DNA from: Hydrogenophaga taeniospiralis CCUG 15921
GTDB taxonomy: Bacteria; Pseudomonadota; Gammaproteobacteria; Burkholderiales; Burkholderiaceae_C
Direction: 5' to 3'
Length of the DNA stretch: 64,000 bases
Assembly (NCBI RefSeq): GCF_001592305.1
Contig: NZ_BCWR01000020.1
Coordinates: forward strand, 59,079 to 123,078
Shown here: positions 50,778 through 59,607 of the stretch, piece by piece
Layout of the letters: every line of letters begins with the position of its first letter
How positions within the stretch are numbered: position 1 is the stretch's first letter
Made by a program: the position numbers and the translations under genes
Notes under the pieces: model-generated
What the model saw: only the letters and a program-made list of their open reading frames with translations
Database searches by the model: none
Told to the model about the DNA's origin: nothing

Positions 50778-50905
50778 TTGATGTGCGACAAGAAATCGCA
50801 CACCCCGAAGGCCCGAAAACACTCAAAAACCGGCTTGAGGCACATCAAGCCGGCCCCGACGCCGGCTCGCTGGCACCCGGCGCCTCCGCCGGGGAGGGAC
50901 AGCGC

Positions 50906-51271
50906 CTATCGGCGCAGCCGGCAGGCGTCGCCGCTGGCCTGGCGGCGCACCTCCACGCAGTCCAGCAGCTGCGCGTAGTGCGCCTCCATCGCGCGCCAGA
51001 TGAAGGCGCAGAGGTTCTCCAGCGTGGCCGGGCCGATCTCGGCCACCTCGTCGAGGAAACGGTGGTCCAGCGCCAGGCGCAGGGTTTCGATGTGGCCACG
51101 CAGGTGGGCCAGATCGACCAGCATGCCGCTGTCCGGATCGGGCTGCCCCGCCAGCGTGACCTCGGCGATGTAGGTGTGGCCGTGGATGCGCAGGCTGGGC
51201 TCCACATCGATCTTGCGGCGCAAGGTGTGGGCGGCCTCGAAATAAAAGCTCTGACTCAGTTCGTATCTCAT
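50906..51271 (-). CDS. queD: 6-carboxy-tetrahydropterin synthase QueD
   Basis: A 121-residue PTPS-family enzyme making the queuosine precursor 6-carboxy-tetrahydropterin. Zinc-binding His residues lie in YFEAAHTLRRK and LRIHGHTYIAEV, and the catalytic segment LALDHRFLDEV is present. It lies behind queE on the same strand, separated by a post-stop repeat. Confidence 0.88.
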   Translation of the reverse strand: MRYELSQSFYFEAAHTLRRKIDVEPSLRIHGHTYIAEVTLAGQPDPDSGMLVDLAHLRGHIETLRLALDHRFLDEVAEIGPATLENLCAFIWRAMEAHYAQLLDCVEVRRQASGDACRLRR

Positions 51272-51303
51272 CTCAATCCATCTCTCAACTCAATTCACAT
51301 GCC

Positions 51304-51409
51304 GCAGCCGGAGCGCGGGCTCCGCCCAGGGCACCCGTGGAACTGGCTTTGCCAGGCCACAGGGTGCGTCCCCCCTCAGGGGGGAAGCCGCGAAGCGGCG
51401 CAGGGGGGG
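51304..51409 (-). repeat. Hairpin-rich post-stop repeat (copy 7, after queE)
   Basis: GGGCACCCGTGGAACTGGCT, CCCCCCTCAGGGGGG and GCGAAGCGGCGCAGGGGGG; it ends directly at the queE stop codon and lies between queE and queD. Confidence 0.8.
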
Positions 51410-52042
51410 TCATCGAATCCCGAGCACCTTGTGCGTCTGCACCGACAGCCGCCAGCGCGGGTCGGCCAGGCACAGCGCGGTGGCCAGCTCGGTGTTGCGG
51501 CGCGCCAGCGGGCCGTCCATGGCCTGCAGGAAGTGGTGTTCGAAAGGCAGGCCGGCCAGCGCGTCCAGGTCCAGCCCCTCCTGTGGCACCACCACCTTGA
51601 GCTCCTGCCCGCGGGTGAGCACCAGCGGGGCGCCAGCCTTGGGGCTCACGCACACCCAGTCCAGCCCGGCGGGCGGCGCCAGCGTGCCATTGGTTTCCAC
51701 CGCGATCGTGAAGCCGCGCGCGTGCAGCGCGTCGGTCAGGGCCTCGTCCACCTGCAGCAGTGGCTCGCCCCCGGTCAGCACCACCAGGCCGGGGGCTGCT
51801 CCGACGGGCCACTGCCCGGCGATCGCGTCGGCCAGGGCCCCGGCGGTGGCGAACTTGCCGCCCAGCGTGCCATCGGTGCCCACGAATTCGGTGTCGCAGA
51901 ACGTGCAGACGGCGCTGGCGCGGTCGGCCTCGCGCCCGCTCCAGAGGTTGCAGCCGGCGAAGCGGCAGAACACCGCCGCACGACCGGCGTTGGCGCCCTC
52001 ACCCTGCAGGGTGTAGAAGATTTCCTTGACGCTGTAGGTCAT
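51410..52042 (-). CDS. queE: 7-carboxy-7-deazaguanine synthase QueE
   Basis: A 210-residue radical SAM enzyme of queuosine synthesis. The start MTYSVKEIFYTLQGEGANAG is the family signature. The cluster motif is the long-insert form: CRFAGCNLWSGREADR followed by CTFCDTEF. LTGGEPLLQVDEAL and VETNGTLAPP follow. The frame is open far upstream but ATG 52042 matches the family. It diverges from the acyl-CoA dehydrogenase gene. Confidence 0.93.
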   Translation of the reverse strand: MTYSVKEIFYTLQGEGANAGRAAVFCRFAGCNLWSGREADRASAVCTFCDTEFVGTDGTLGGKFATAGALADAIAGQWPVGAAPGLVVLTGGEPLLQVDEALTDALHARGFTIAVETNGTLAPPAGLDWVCVSPKAGAPLVLTRGQELKVVVPQEGLDLDALAGLPFEHHFLQAMDGPLARRNTELATALCLADPRWRLSVQTHKVLGIR

Positions 52043-52183
52043 GGTGAAAGCCGGGTGGGCCGCGAAACAGGCGGCGCCCGGGGTTGTGTCGAAGAGGCCG
52101 GTATTGTCCGCCACCGGGGCCGGCGGCCCGGCCACTGTCGCGTGCGCGCTGACAAGCGGCCGGGCGCTCCACACAATGCCCGC

Positions 52184-53482
52184 ATGGACTTCGAGCACAG
52201 CCCCCGGGCGCAGGCGCTCCAGCAGCAGCTGGAGCATTTCATGCAGCGCTACCTGCTGCCGCACAACGCCGCCTGGCACCAGGCGGTGCTGCAGGGGCAA
52301 TACCCGCCGCCCTTTCTGGAAGACCTGAAAACCCTGGCGCGCGAAGAAGGGCTGTGGAACCTGTTTCTGCCCGGCCTGCGCGAGGGCGAGCCCGGCACCC
52401 GCCTGGACAACCTGGACTACGCGCCGCTGGCCGAAACCATGGGCCGGCTGCACTGGGCGTCCGAGGTGTTCAACTGCAGCGCGCCCGACACCGGCAACAT
52501 GGAGCTGCTGCACCGCTTCGCCACGCCCGCGCAGCGCGAGCGCTGGCTCACGCCGCTGCTGGACGGCGCGATCCGTTCGGCCTTCGCCATGTCCGAGCCC
52601 GACGTGGCCTCGTCCGACCCGACCAACCTGCAGACCACGGTGCGGCGCGAGGGCGATGACCTGGTGCTCAACGGTCGCAAGTGGTTCATCACCGGCGTGG
52701 CGCACCCGGGCTGCCGGTTGCTGATCGTGATGGCGCGCAACACGCCCGACGACACCGCCGCGCCCGACACCAAACACCACCAGCACAGCATGGTGCTGGT
52801 GCCGCTGGACACGCCGGGCGTGGAGGTGGTGCGCAACATTTCCGTGGTGCACCACCACGCGCCCGAGGGGCATTGCGAGATCGTCTTTCGCCAGGTGCGT
52901 GTGCCGGCCAACCAGTTGCTCGGCGGCTGGGGCGAGGGCTTTGCGATGGCCCAGGCGCGGCTGGGGCCGGGCCGGGTGCACCACTGCATGCGCACCATCG
53001 GCCAGTGCGAGCTGGCGCTGGAGCTCGCCACCGAACGCGCGCTGGAACGCCGCAGCTTTGGCAAGACACTGGCCGACTACGCCAACGTGCAGGAGTGGAT
53101 CGCGGCCTCGCGCATCGAGATCGACCAGGCGCGCCTGCTGGTGCTGCGCTGCGCCTGGCTGCTCGACCACCCGGAGCGCGTCGAACCCGCGGCCCTGCGC
53201 GCGCAGGTGGCCGCGATCAAGGTGGTGGCCGCCGGCCTGCAGACCCGCGTGGTGGACCGCGCCATGCAGATCTTCGGCGCCATGGGCCTGTCGCCCGACA
53301 CCCCGCTGGCGCAGTTCTGGACCTGGGGCCGCGCCCTGCACCTGCTCGACGGGCCGGACGAGGTGCACCTGCGCAGCGTGGCACGCCACGAGTTCGACCG
53401 GGCGCGGGGGCGCCTGGGGGCATCGGCTGCGTACTTCACGACCCCCGAGCAGATGCGCACGCCGCCGCATCTGTCGGCCTAG
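52184..53482 (+). CDS. Acyl-CoA dehydrogenase family protein
   Basis: A 432-residue flavoprotein of the ACAD10/11-like group. Visible are AFAMSEPDVASSDPTNLQTT and NGRKWFITGVAHPGC (flavin and substrate loop), ERRSFGKTLADYANVQEWIA and GAMGLSPDTPLAQFWTWGRA in the C-terminal helical domain. Substrate unknown. The longer open frame upstream lies antisense to queD and queE and is not coding. Confidence 0.92.
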   Translation: MDFEHSPRAQALQQQLEHFMQRYLLPHNAAWHQAVLQGQYPPPFLEDLKTLAREEGLWNLFLPGLREGEPGTRLDNLDYAPLAETMGRLHWASEVFNCSAPDTGNMELLHRFATPAQRERWLTPLLDGAIRSAFAMSEPDVASSDPTNLQTTVRREGDDLVLNGRKWFITGVAHPGCRLLIVMARNTPDDTAAPDTKHHQHSMVLVPLDTPGVEVVRNISVVHHHAPEGHCEIVFRQVRVPANQLLGGWGEGFAMAQARLGPGRVHHCMRTIGQCELALELATERALERRSFGKTLADYANVQEWIAASRIEIDQARLLVLRCAWLLDHPERVEPAALRAQVAAIKVVAAGLQTRVVDRAMQIFGAMGLSPDTPLAQFWTWGRALHLLDGPDEVHLRSVARHEFDRARGRLGASAAYFTTPEQMRTPPHLSA

Positions 53483-53493
53483 ACATTGACGTT

Positions 53494-54519
53494 TCAGGCC
53501 GGCACCGGCTCGCGCATCGCGGCCGCCGCGATGTCCAGCGAACGCAGGCGCAGCGCCGGGTCGAACACGTCGCTCACCAGCATGAACTCGTCGGCCTGGG
53601 TGGCGTTGGCGAGTTGCTGCAAACCGGCGCGCACCGTGTCCGGCCCACCGACCACCGCGCAGGCCAGGAAGTCGGTGATCGCCGCGCGGGCCTGTGCGTC
53701 CAGCCCCTCCATGAAGCCGGCCACCGGGGCAGGCAACTGGCCGCGCTGGCCGGTGAGGATGCCCAGCACGCGCTGGTAGGTGCTGCTGGCCAGGTACTGC
53801 GCCTCCGCGTCGGTGGGCGCGGCCACCAACGGCACGCCGACGATGGCGTAGGGCTTGTCGAGCACGGCCGACGGCTTGAAGTTGTGGCGGTACATGTCCA
53901 GCGCCTGCAAGAGGTAGCGCGGCGCGAAGTGCGAAGCGAACGCATACGGCAGACCACGCTCGGCCGCAAGCTGGGCCGAAAACAGGCTGGAGCCCAGCAA
54001 CCAGATCGGCACATGGGTGCCCGCGCCGGGCATGGCGATGAGCCGCTGGCCCGGCTGCGGATCGCCCAGCAGGCGCTGCAGCTCGGCCACGTCGCGCGGG
54101 AAATCGTCTTCGGTCTCGCGGCGGTCGCGGCGCAGCGCGCGCATGGTCAGCGGGTCGGTACCGGGCGCGCGGCCCAGGCCCAGGTCGATGCGGCCAGGGT
54201 ACAGCTCGGCCAGCGTGCCAAAGGCCTCGGCCACCACCAGCGGCGCGTGGTTGGGCAGCATCACGCCGCCCGAGCCCACACGCATGCGCTCGGTCGCGCC
54301 GGCGATGTGGCCCACCAGCACCGCCGTGGCCGAGCTGGCGATACCGCTCATGTTGTGGTGTTCGGCCAGCCAGTAACGCGTGAAGCCCAGCGCTTCGGCA
54401 TGCTGCGCGGTGCGCCGCGCGATGGCCAGCGCGTCGGCCACCGTGCCGCCTTCGCGCACGGCCACCAGATCGAGCAGGGAGAGGCGGATGTCTTGCAGGG
54501 GCTTGGGCAATGGGTTCAT
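53494..54519 (-). CDS. LLM-class flavin-dependent oxidoreductase
   Basis: A 341-residue luciferase-like monooxygenase-family protein with FTRYWLAEHHNMSGIASSAT near residue 46, VGSGGVMLPNHAPLVVAEAF and LYPGRIDLGLGRAPGTDPLT, the pattern of the YhbW/MsnO8-like group. It probably uses FMNH2; substrate unknown. It converges with the acyl-CoA dehydrogenase gene, stops 11 bp apart. Confidence 0.9.
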   Translation of the reverse strand: MNPLPKPLQDIRLSLLDLVAVREGGTVADALAIARRTAQHAEALGFTRYWLAEHHNMSGIASSATAVLVGHIAGATERMRVGSGGVMLPNHAPLVVAEAFGTLAELYPGRIDLGLGRAPGTDPLTMRALRRDRRETEDDFPRDVAELQRLLGDPQPGQRLIAMPGAGTHVPIWLLGSSLFSAQLAAERGLPYAFASHFAPRYLLQALDMYRHNFKPSAVLDKPYAIVGVPLVAAPTDAEAQYLASSTYQRVLGILTGQRGQLPAPVAGFMEGLDAQARAAITDFLACAVVGGPDTVRAGLQQLANATQADEFMLVSDVFDPALRLRSLDIAAAAMREPVPA

Positions 54520-54694
54520 GGGCTGGATTGTCAGAGCTTTGCAGCGGGCCGGTCTGCGGCTCAGCGAAAGACCATTTCAGCGCACACCAGGTTCTTTCTG
54601 AAGAACTGCCCTGGCACGAACATGGACGGTGACGGGATGGCGTGCCGTGTGAACAGCAGCTTTGTGGCAAGTGAGCGGCTCGGGGCTCAGATCG

Positions 54695-55615
54695 TCATCT
54701 GCCGGCCAGGGGCGCATGCACCTCCATCAACCCCACCACCCAGTCAATGAACGCGCGCAGCTTCGCGCTGACGTGCCGGTTCGGTGGAAACGCCACGTAC
54801 ATCGGCATCGGGTCGCATTGCCAGCCGTCTTCGAACAGCGGCATCAGCTCGCCCTTGGCCACATGCGCCTCGGCCATGTAGTGCGGCAGCCAGAGCACGC
54901 CCATGCCCGCCACACCGGCGGCCAGATAGGCGTTGCCATCGTCCACGGCGACCACGTAGCGACCCTGCACCTCGATCTGCTCGTCTTCGCGCCGCATGGT
55001 GATCGGCGCCACCTTGCCGCTGCGTGATCGCAGATAGCCCACGGTGCGGTGGTGCGTGTCGATCAACTCGCGCGGGTGTCGCGGCGTACCGGCGCGCTCC
55101 AGGTAGCTGGGTGCCGCGTACACGCCCAGGCGCAGGTCGCCCACATGGCGCACGATCAGTGACGGGTCCGTCACCTCGCCGCCGCGCAGCACGCAGTCCA
55201 CGTTGTCGCCGATGAGGTCCACCATCCGGTCGCTCACGCCCATGTCGAACTGAATCTCCGGGTAGCGCTCGTGAAACGCCGGCAGCGCCGGCATCAGGAT
55301 CAGGCGGGCCAGCGGGCTGGGCACGTCCACGCGCAGCCGCCCCTTGGGCGATGCCAGGGCACTGGAGAGGCTGGTGTCCGCGTCTTCCAGGTCGGCCAGC
55401 AGGCGCACCACGCGCTCGTAGTACACGGCGCCGTCCGGGGTGATCTTCACCTGCCGCGTGGTGCGGTTCAGCAGCTTCACGCGCAGCCGCGCTTCCAGCT
55501 GCTGCACCAACTGCGTCACCGTGGTCTTGCTCATGTGCAGCGTCTGCGCCGCCTTGGTGAAGCTGCCGGCCTCCACCACGCGGGCAAAGGCCTGCAGTGC
55601 GTCGAAACGGTCCAT
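54695..55615 (-). CDS. LysR-family transcriptional regulator
   Basis: A 306-residue regulator with the N-terminal winged helix FARVVEAGSFTKAAQTLHMS and KTTVTQLVQQLEARL (about 10-45), followed by the periplasmic-binding-protein-like effector domain (VDVPSPLARLILMPALPAFH). It is divergent from the RidA gene with an inverted repeat between, suggesting control of that gene. The 175 bp behind its stop hold nothing recognisable. Confidence 0.93.
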   Translation of the reverse strand: MDRFDALQAFARVVEAGSFTKAAQTLHMSKTTVTQLVQQLEARLRVKLLNRTTRQVKITPDGAVYYERVVRLLADLEDADTSLSSALASPKGRLRVDVPSPLARLILMPALPAFHERYPEIQFDMGVSDRMVDLIGDNVDCVLRGGEVTDPSLIVRHVGDLRLGVYAAPSYLERAGTPRHPRELIDTHHRTVGYLRSRSGKVAPITMRREDEQIEVQGRYVVAVDDGNAYLAAGVAGMGVLWLPHYMAEAHVAKGELMPLFEDGWQCDPMPMYVAFPPNRHVSAKLRAFIDWVVGLMEVHAPLAGR

Positions 55616-55642
55616 CTCTGCTGCTCCGGTTGCCCCAAGGAT

Positions 55643-55661
55643 TGTTTGGATTTCTCAAACA
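55643..55661. promoter_or_regulatory. Inverted repeat, probable LysR-type binding site
   Basis: TGTTTG and CAAACA arms separated by 7 bp contain a T-N11-A core and lie in the 148-bp gap between the lysR and RidA-family genes, 28 bp from the regulator's start. Confidence 0.55.
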
Positions 55662-55763
55662 GTCATTGTGCGACTTGCCCGTTTATCCGCAGCCCGTGAA
55701 TGCCTAGAGTCCCCTCATTCCCATGCATTCACTCAACTCATCAACCAAGCAAAGAGGTATCCC

Positions 55764-56165
55764 ATGTCTGCACGTGACGATGTTGTTTTCCCGGCCGGGC
55801 GCCAGGCGCTGTACGAAAAGAACCGCTACTCGCCAGCGATCCGGTCCAACGGTTTTCTGTTCGTCTCGGGGCAGGTGGGCAGCCGGCCCGATGGCTCGCC
55901 CGAGCCCGATCTGGAGGCACAAGTTCGGCTCGCGTTCGACAACCTGAACGCCATCCTATCGGCGGCCGGCTGCACCTTCCAGGACGTGGTCGACGTGACC
56001 GTCTTCATCGTCGATCCTGCCGCGCAGTTCGAGCCGATCTGGAAAGTGTTTGGCGAGTACTGGGGCGATGCCCCGCACCCCACGTTGACGGGCATTGGCG
56101 TGACCTGGCTCTACGGCTTCCAGTTCGAGATCAAGGTGATTGCCAGGTTGCCGGAAGCGGTTTGA
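55764..56165 (+). CDS. RidA-family (YjgF) protein
   Basis: A 133-residue RidA-like enamine/imine deaminase family member. Family features: RSNGFLFVSGQVGSRPDGSP near 27, LEAQVRLAFDNLNAILSAAG and FQDVVDVTVFIVD. The highly conserved C-terminal Arg of canonical RidA lies where this protein reads TLTGIGVTWLYG, without Arg, so it belongs to a variant subgroup and deaminase activity is uncertain. ATG 55764 has an AGAGG site. Confidence 0.88.
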   Translation: MSARDDVVFPAGRQALYEKNRYSPAIRSNGFLFVSGQVGSRPDGSPEPDLEAQVRLAFDNLNAILSAAGCTFQDVVDVTVFIVDPAAQFEPIWKVFGEYWGDAPHPTLTGIGVTWLYGFQFEIKVIARLPEAV

Positions 56166-56189
56166 AGCGCACGCACTTCATCAATCCAG

Positions 56190-56576
56190 TCAAGTCGCTG
56201 GTTCGCTCTTGCGCTGAAAGACAGCAAAGGTGCCGCTGGCCTTGGCGACCAGCACCTCGCCGGCGTGTATGCAGGCCTCAAGGCTGGCGACTGTCCGACT
56301 CCGGTTGACGATCTCGCCGGTGCAGACAAGGGCGCCAGCCACCACGGGTTTGAAATAGCCGATCTTGATCTCGATCGTCGCGCAACCCTCGCCAGGCGCG
56401 AGCGTCGGATAGAGCGCGGCGCCCATCGCCGTGTCGGCGAGGGTGAAGAGCGCGCCGCCATGGACGATGCCTGCCGAGTTGAAATGATGGGCCTCGACCA
56501 GCAGCGTGCATCTGCTGCGCCCACCACCTTGCTGCTCGACGCGAACGCCGACGTGATTGACAAAGGGAAGTTCCAT
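56190..56576 (-). CDS. PaaI-type hotdog-fold thioesterase
   Basis: A 128-residue hotdog protein with the PaaI motif HFNSAGIVHGGALFTLADTA (Gly-Gly helix start with catalytic Asp in LADTAMG) and IEIKIGYFKPVVAGALVCTG. It probably hydrolyses acyl-CoA thioesters. ATG 56576 is chosen from fit to the family; the frame is open further to 56822. Confidence 0.88.
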   Translation of the reverse strand: MELPFVNHVGVRVEQQGGGRSRCTLLVEAHHFNSAGIVHGGALFTLADTAMGAALYPTLAPGEGCATIEIKIGYFKPVVAGALVCTGEIVNRSRTVASLEACIHAGEVLVAKASGTFAVFQRKSEPAT

Positions 56577-56700
56577 CACCGCACCTTTCGAGCCAGCCAA
56601 CGAGGCTGTGCACCCCCCCGGACCTGGCCGAAGCTGGCGGGGCAACGTGATCGTCATTTTGCACAGCGTCACCTTGTGACCGAGCAGGCAAGACTCGCGG

Positions 56701-57108
56701 TCAACGCGCCGCCATCCGGCTGCGCACCCACTCGGCAAAGGCCGGTTCTGAAAGCTCACCGGCCGCGAGCGCGACCACGGCGATCGTGGCATCGGCTTGC
56801 GTCGCTTGCAGGCGGTGGCCATTCAGATACAGAAACAGGCCGACGGCCAGGAAAGCCGCGCGCTTGTTGCCGTCCACGAAAGCGTGGTTCTTCGCCAAAC
56901 CGACGGCATAGCTGGCCGCCAGCGCCGCCAGGTCTGGCTCACCATAGGCTGCCAGATTCTGGGGTCGGTCCAGCGCCGAGGCCAGCAGCCCAGCATCGCG
57001 CAAGCCCGCGCGCCCACCGTGTTCGGCCAGGCTCTCGCCGTGCAACAGCTGCAGGGCCTGCGGGTCGATCCAGCGCCAGGTGGCTTCGCCAGAGTCGGGG
57101 GCGCTCAT
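56701..57108 (-). CDS. doc: Doc/Fic-type toxin
   Basis: A 135-residue Doc-like protein with the Fic motif HAFVDGNKRAAF at residues 75-86 (catalytic His75, anion-binding loop DGNKR). Doc toxins phosphorylate elongation factor Tu; Fic relatives AMPylate. The ATG overlaps the antitoxin stop by 4 bp (ATGA), the standard toxin-antitoxin arrangement. Confidence 0.9.
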   Translation of the reverse strand: MSAPDSGEATWRWIDPQALQLLHGESLAEHGGRAGLRDAGLLASALDRPQNLAAYGEPDLAALAASYAVGLAKNHAFVDGNKRAAFLAVGLFLYLNGHRLQATQADATIAVVALAAGELSEPAFAEWVRSRMAAR

Positions 57109-57329
57109 TTGGCAAGCTGGTGAAAAGTGTCGCGGAACTCTTTCATGAAGGCGCGCCCGGCCTGCACTTGTTCTTCCAAAGCCGGGTCGTAGGGGGTGAG
57201 CACCAGACCCTCGGGCGTTTCGGTCAGGAAAACCGTCTGACCCTTTTCCAGTCGCAGGCGGGACAAGGCCTCTTTGGGGAGGATGACGCCAACGGAGTTG
57301 CCGATCTGAGTGAGTTTGAGGGTGTGCAT
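57105..57329 (-). CDS. AbrB/SpoVT-type antitoxin
   Basis: A 74-residue protein with an N-terminal swapped-hairpin DNA-binding domain (LKLTQIGNSVGVILPKEALS, residues about 4-23) and a C-terminal helix LEEQVQAGRAFMKEFRDTFH that would block the Doc active site. Upstream lies a 14-bp palindrome suited to autoregulation. Confidence 0.9.
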   Translation of the reverse strand: MHTLKLTQIGNSVGVILPKEALSRLRLEKGQTVFLTETPEGLVLTPYDPALEEQVQAGRAFMKEFRDTFHQLAK

Positions 57330-57358
57330 GGTGGAGCGTCTGGATGGCGGTCAAAGTT

Positions 57359-57372
57359 ATAACGTTCGTTAT
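57359..57372. promoter_or_regulatory. Palindromic operator-like site upstream of the toxin-antitoxin module
   Basis: ATAACG-TT-CGTTAT, a 14-bp perfect inverted repeat 29 bp before the antitoxin ATG in a locally AT-rich stretch; a plausible autorepression site for the AbrB-Doc complex. Confidence 0.6.
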
Positions 57373-57479
57373 TATTTTTTGAAACACCCTCCGTGGGGTT
57401 ACCGTCCGTCGGCGACTGTCCGCGCGGGCTGCGAGGCGTAGACTGGGCCGCACCTCCATTGCAGCCGCCCACCCCCGCC

Positions 57480-58583
57480 ATGACCACCCTTTTCGACCCC
57501 ACCACCGTCGGCGATCTCCGGCTCGCCAACCGCATCGTCATGGCGCCGCTCACGCGCAACCGCGCGCCCGACGCCATCCCCACGCCACTGATGGCCGAGT
57601 ACTACGCCCAGCGCGCCAGTGCGGGCCTGCTGATCACCGAGGCCACCGCCATCACCCAGCAGGGCCAGGGCTATGCCGACGTGCCCGGCCTGTACGGCAT
57701 CGAGCAGTTGGACGGCTGGAAACGCGTGACGCAGGCGGTGCACGACGCGGGGGGCAAGATCGTGGTGCAGCTCTGGCACGTGGGCCGCGTCTCGCACACC
57801 GATCTGCAGCCGCACTTTGCCAAGCCCGTCGCGCCCTCGGCCATCCGCGCCCACACCAAGACCGTGCTGATCAAGGACGGCGTGCCGACCTTCGTGGAAA
57901 CCTCCGAGCCGCGCGCGCTCGACCCCGAAGAGATTCCCGGCATCGTGATGGACTACCGCCACGCGGCACTCAACGCCATCGCCGCGGGCTTCGACGGGGT
58001 GGAAATCCACGCCGCCAACGGCTACCTGATCGACCAGTTCCTGAAAACCGGCAGCAACCACCGCCGGGACGATTACGGCGGCAGCATCGCCAACCGCGCG
58101 CGCTTCCTGCTCGAAGTGGCCCGCGCCGTGACCGAGGCCGTTGGCGGCGGCCGCACCGGCATCCGGCTCTCGCCGGTGACGCCGGCGAACGATGCGGTCG
58201 ATGCTGATTCGCAGCCGCTGTTCGAGCACGTGGTGCGCAAGCTCGCGCCGCTGAACCTGGCCTACCTGCACCTGATCGAGGGCGCCACCGGCGGCCCGCG
58301 CGATCTGCCCGAGCGCCCGTTCGACTATGCCGCGCTCAAGGCCGGCTACCACGCGGCCGGCGGCCAGGGCGCCTGGATGGTGAACAACGGCTACGACCTG
58401 GCGCTGGCCCAGCAGGCGCTGGCCGACGGCGCCGACCTCGTGGCCTTCGGCAAGGCCTTCATCGCCAACCCGGACCTGGTGGCGCGCCTGCGCGCGGGCG
58501 GCCCGTTCAACGAACCGGACAAGACCACCTTTTATGGCGGCGGCGACAAGGGCTACACCGACTACCCCCCGCTCGCCAACTGA
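57480..58583 (+). CDS. Old yellow enzyme family alkene reductase (NemA-like)
   Basis: A 367-residue FMN-dependent reductase. Motifs: LANRIVMAPLTRNRA at the start, VQLWHVGRVSH, the active-site region GVEIHAANGYLIDQFLKTGS with the His-Asn pair, GGSIANRARFLLEV, and the FMN phosphate site ADLVAFGKAFIANPDLVARL. It reduces activated alkenes or nitro compounds. Confidence 0.95.
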   Translation: MTTLFDPTTVGDLRLANRIVMAPLTRNRAPDAIPTPLMAEYYAQRASAGLLITEATAITQQGQGYADVPGLYGIEQLDGWKRVTQAVHDAGGKIVVQLWHVGRVSHTDLQPHFAKPVAPSAIRAHTKTVLIKDGVPTFVETSEPRALDPEEIPGIVMDYRHAALNAIAAGFDGVEIHAANGYLIDQFLKTGSNHRRDDYGGSIANRARFLLEVARAVTEAVGGGRTGIRLSPVTPANDAVDADSQPLFEHVVRKLAPLNLAYLHLIEGATGGPRDLPERPFDYAALKAGYHAAGGQGAWMVNNGYDLALAQQALADGADLVAFGKAFIANPDLVARLRAGGPFNEPDKTTFYGGGDKGYTDYPPLAN

Positions 58584-58668
58584 GGGCCTGACACCGTTGG
58601 GGGTTCCGTCCCGCGCAATCCGATGCGGCGCCTATGATGGCCGGGCTTTCGCGCCCCCCGCCCGACCC

Positions 58669-59079
58669 ATGCCTTCGCCCGAACTCACCGCCGCGATCTA
58701 CCCTTGGCTGCTGCCGGCCCACATCGGCCTGGTGAGCACCAGCGTGGCGCTGTTCGCGGCGCGCGGCCTGGGGGTGCTGGCGGGCCGGGGCTGGCCCATG
58801 GCAAGCTGGGCGCGCGGCCTGGCCCCGGTCATCGACTCGTTGCTGCTGCTCGCGGGCGGCACGCTGTGGTGGCTGCTGCAGCTGAACCCGCTGCACAACC
58901 ACTGGCTGCTCGCCAAGCTGACGCTGCTCGTGGTGTACATCGTGCTGGGCACGCTGGCGCTCCAGCGAGCGCCCACGCGCGGCGCGCGGGCCCTGTGTTT
59001 CGCGGCCGCGCTGCTGTGCGTGGCGTTCATGGCCTCGATCGCCCTGAACCACCACCCATTGGGCTGGTGGGCCCCATGA
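58669..59079 (+). CDS. SirB2-family membrane protein
   Basis: A 136-residue protein with four transmembrane helices (YPWLLPAHIGLVSTSVALFA; IDSLLLLAGGTLWWLLQL; LLAKLTLLVVYIVLGTLAL; ALCFAAALLCVAFMASIAL) and the HNHWLLAKL loop characteristic of SirB2. Function unknown. It is coupled by ATGA overlap to the next gene. Confidence 0.85.
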   Translation: MPSPELTAAIYPWLLPAHIGLVSTSVALFAARGLGVLAGRGWPMASWARGLAPVIDSLLLLAGGTLWWLLQLNPLHNHWLLAKLTLLVVYIVLGTLALQRAPTRGARALCFAAALLCVAFMASIALNHHPLGWWAP

Positions 59080-59525
59080 ACGCCGCGCCCGACACCCCGC
59101 CGCCCACACCGCACGCCTCGCGCACCGTGCGCTGGCTGCTCTGGCTGGCGGGCTCGGTCTCGCTGGCGCTGGGCCTGATCGGGGTGCTGCTGCCCGGCCT
59201 GCCCACCACGCCCTTCGTGCTGCTGGCCGCGGCCTGTTATGCCAAGGCCTCGCCGCGCCTGCACCGCTGGCTGCTCAACCACCGCTGGATGGGTCCCATG
59301 CTGCGCGACTGGGAGCGCGACCGCAGCCTGACCCGACGCAGCAAGACCGTGGCCCTGGTGTCCATGGTGGTGATGGTGAGCGTCTCGGTCTGGAGCTTTC
59401 GCGGCCGGCTGGCGCTGCAACTGGTGCTGCTGGCCACCGCGGCGGTGGGTGCCTGGGTGGTGCTGCGCATCCCCACGCGCCGGCCGCGCGCCATGGCGCC
59501 GTCCGTCGGGCAGCCACCCCGATAA
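59076..59525 (+). CDS. YbaN/DUF454-family membrane protein
   Basis: A 149-residue protein with the DUF454 signature LGLIGVLLPGLPTTPFVLLA followed by ACYAKASPRLHRWLLNHRWM, and two further helices. Function unknown. The start overlaps the SirB2 stop. Confidence 0.88.
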   Translation: MNAAPDTPPPTPHASRTVRWLLWLAGSVSLALGLIGVLLPGLPTTPFVLLAAACYAKASPRLHRWLLNHRWMGPMLRDWERDRSLTRRSKTVALVSMVVMVSVSVWSFRGRLALQLVLLATAAVGAWVVLRIPTRRPRAMAPSVGQPPR

Positions 59526-59607
59526 GCTGGACTTAATCCAGCGCCACCAACATGCCCTCCCAGACGGCCCGCGAATCCACGCGGGCTGGTCTGAAGGAGT
59601 GTGTCCA

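Noticed and set aside
50783..53482. An 899-codon open frame on the plus strand
   Set aside because: Its first 467 codons are antisense to queD and queE; only the part from 52184 is the acyl-CoA dehydrogenase.
51410..54670. A 1086-codon open frame on the minus strand
   Set aside because: High GC keeps it open opposite other genes; only the QueE part near its end is real.
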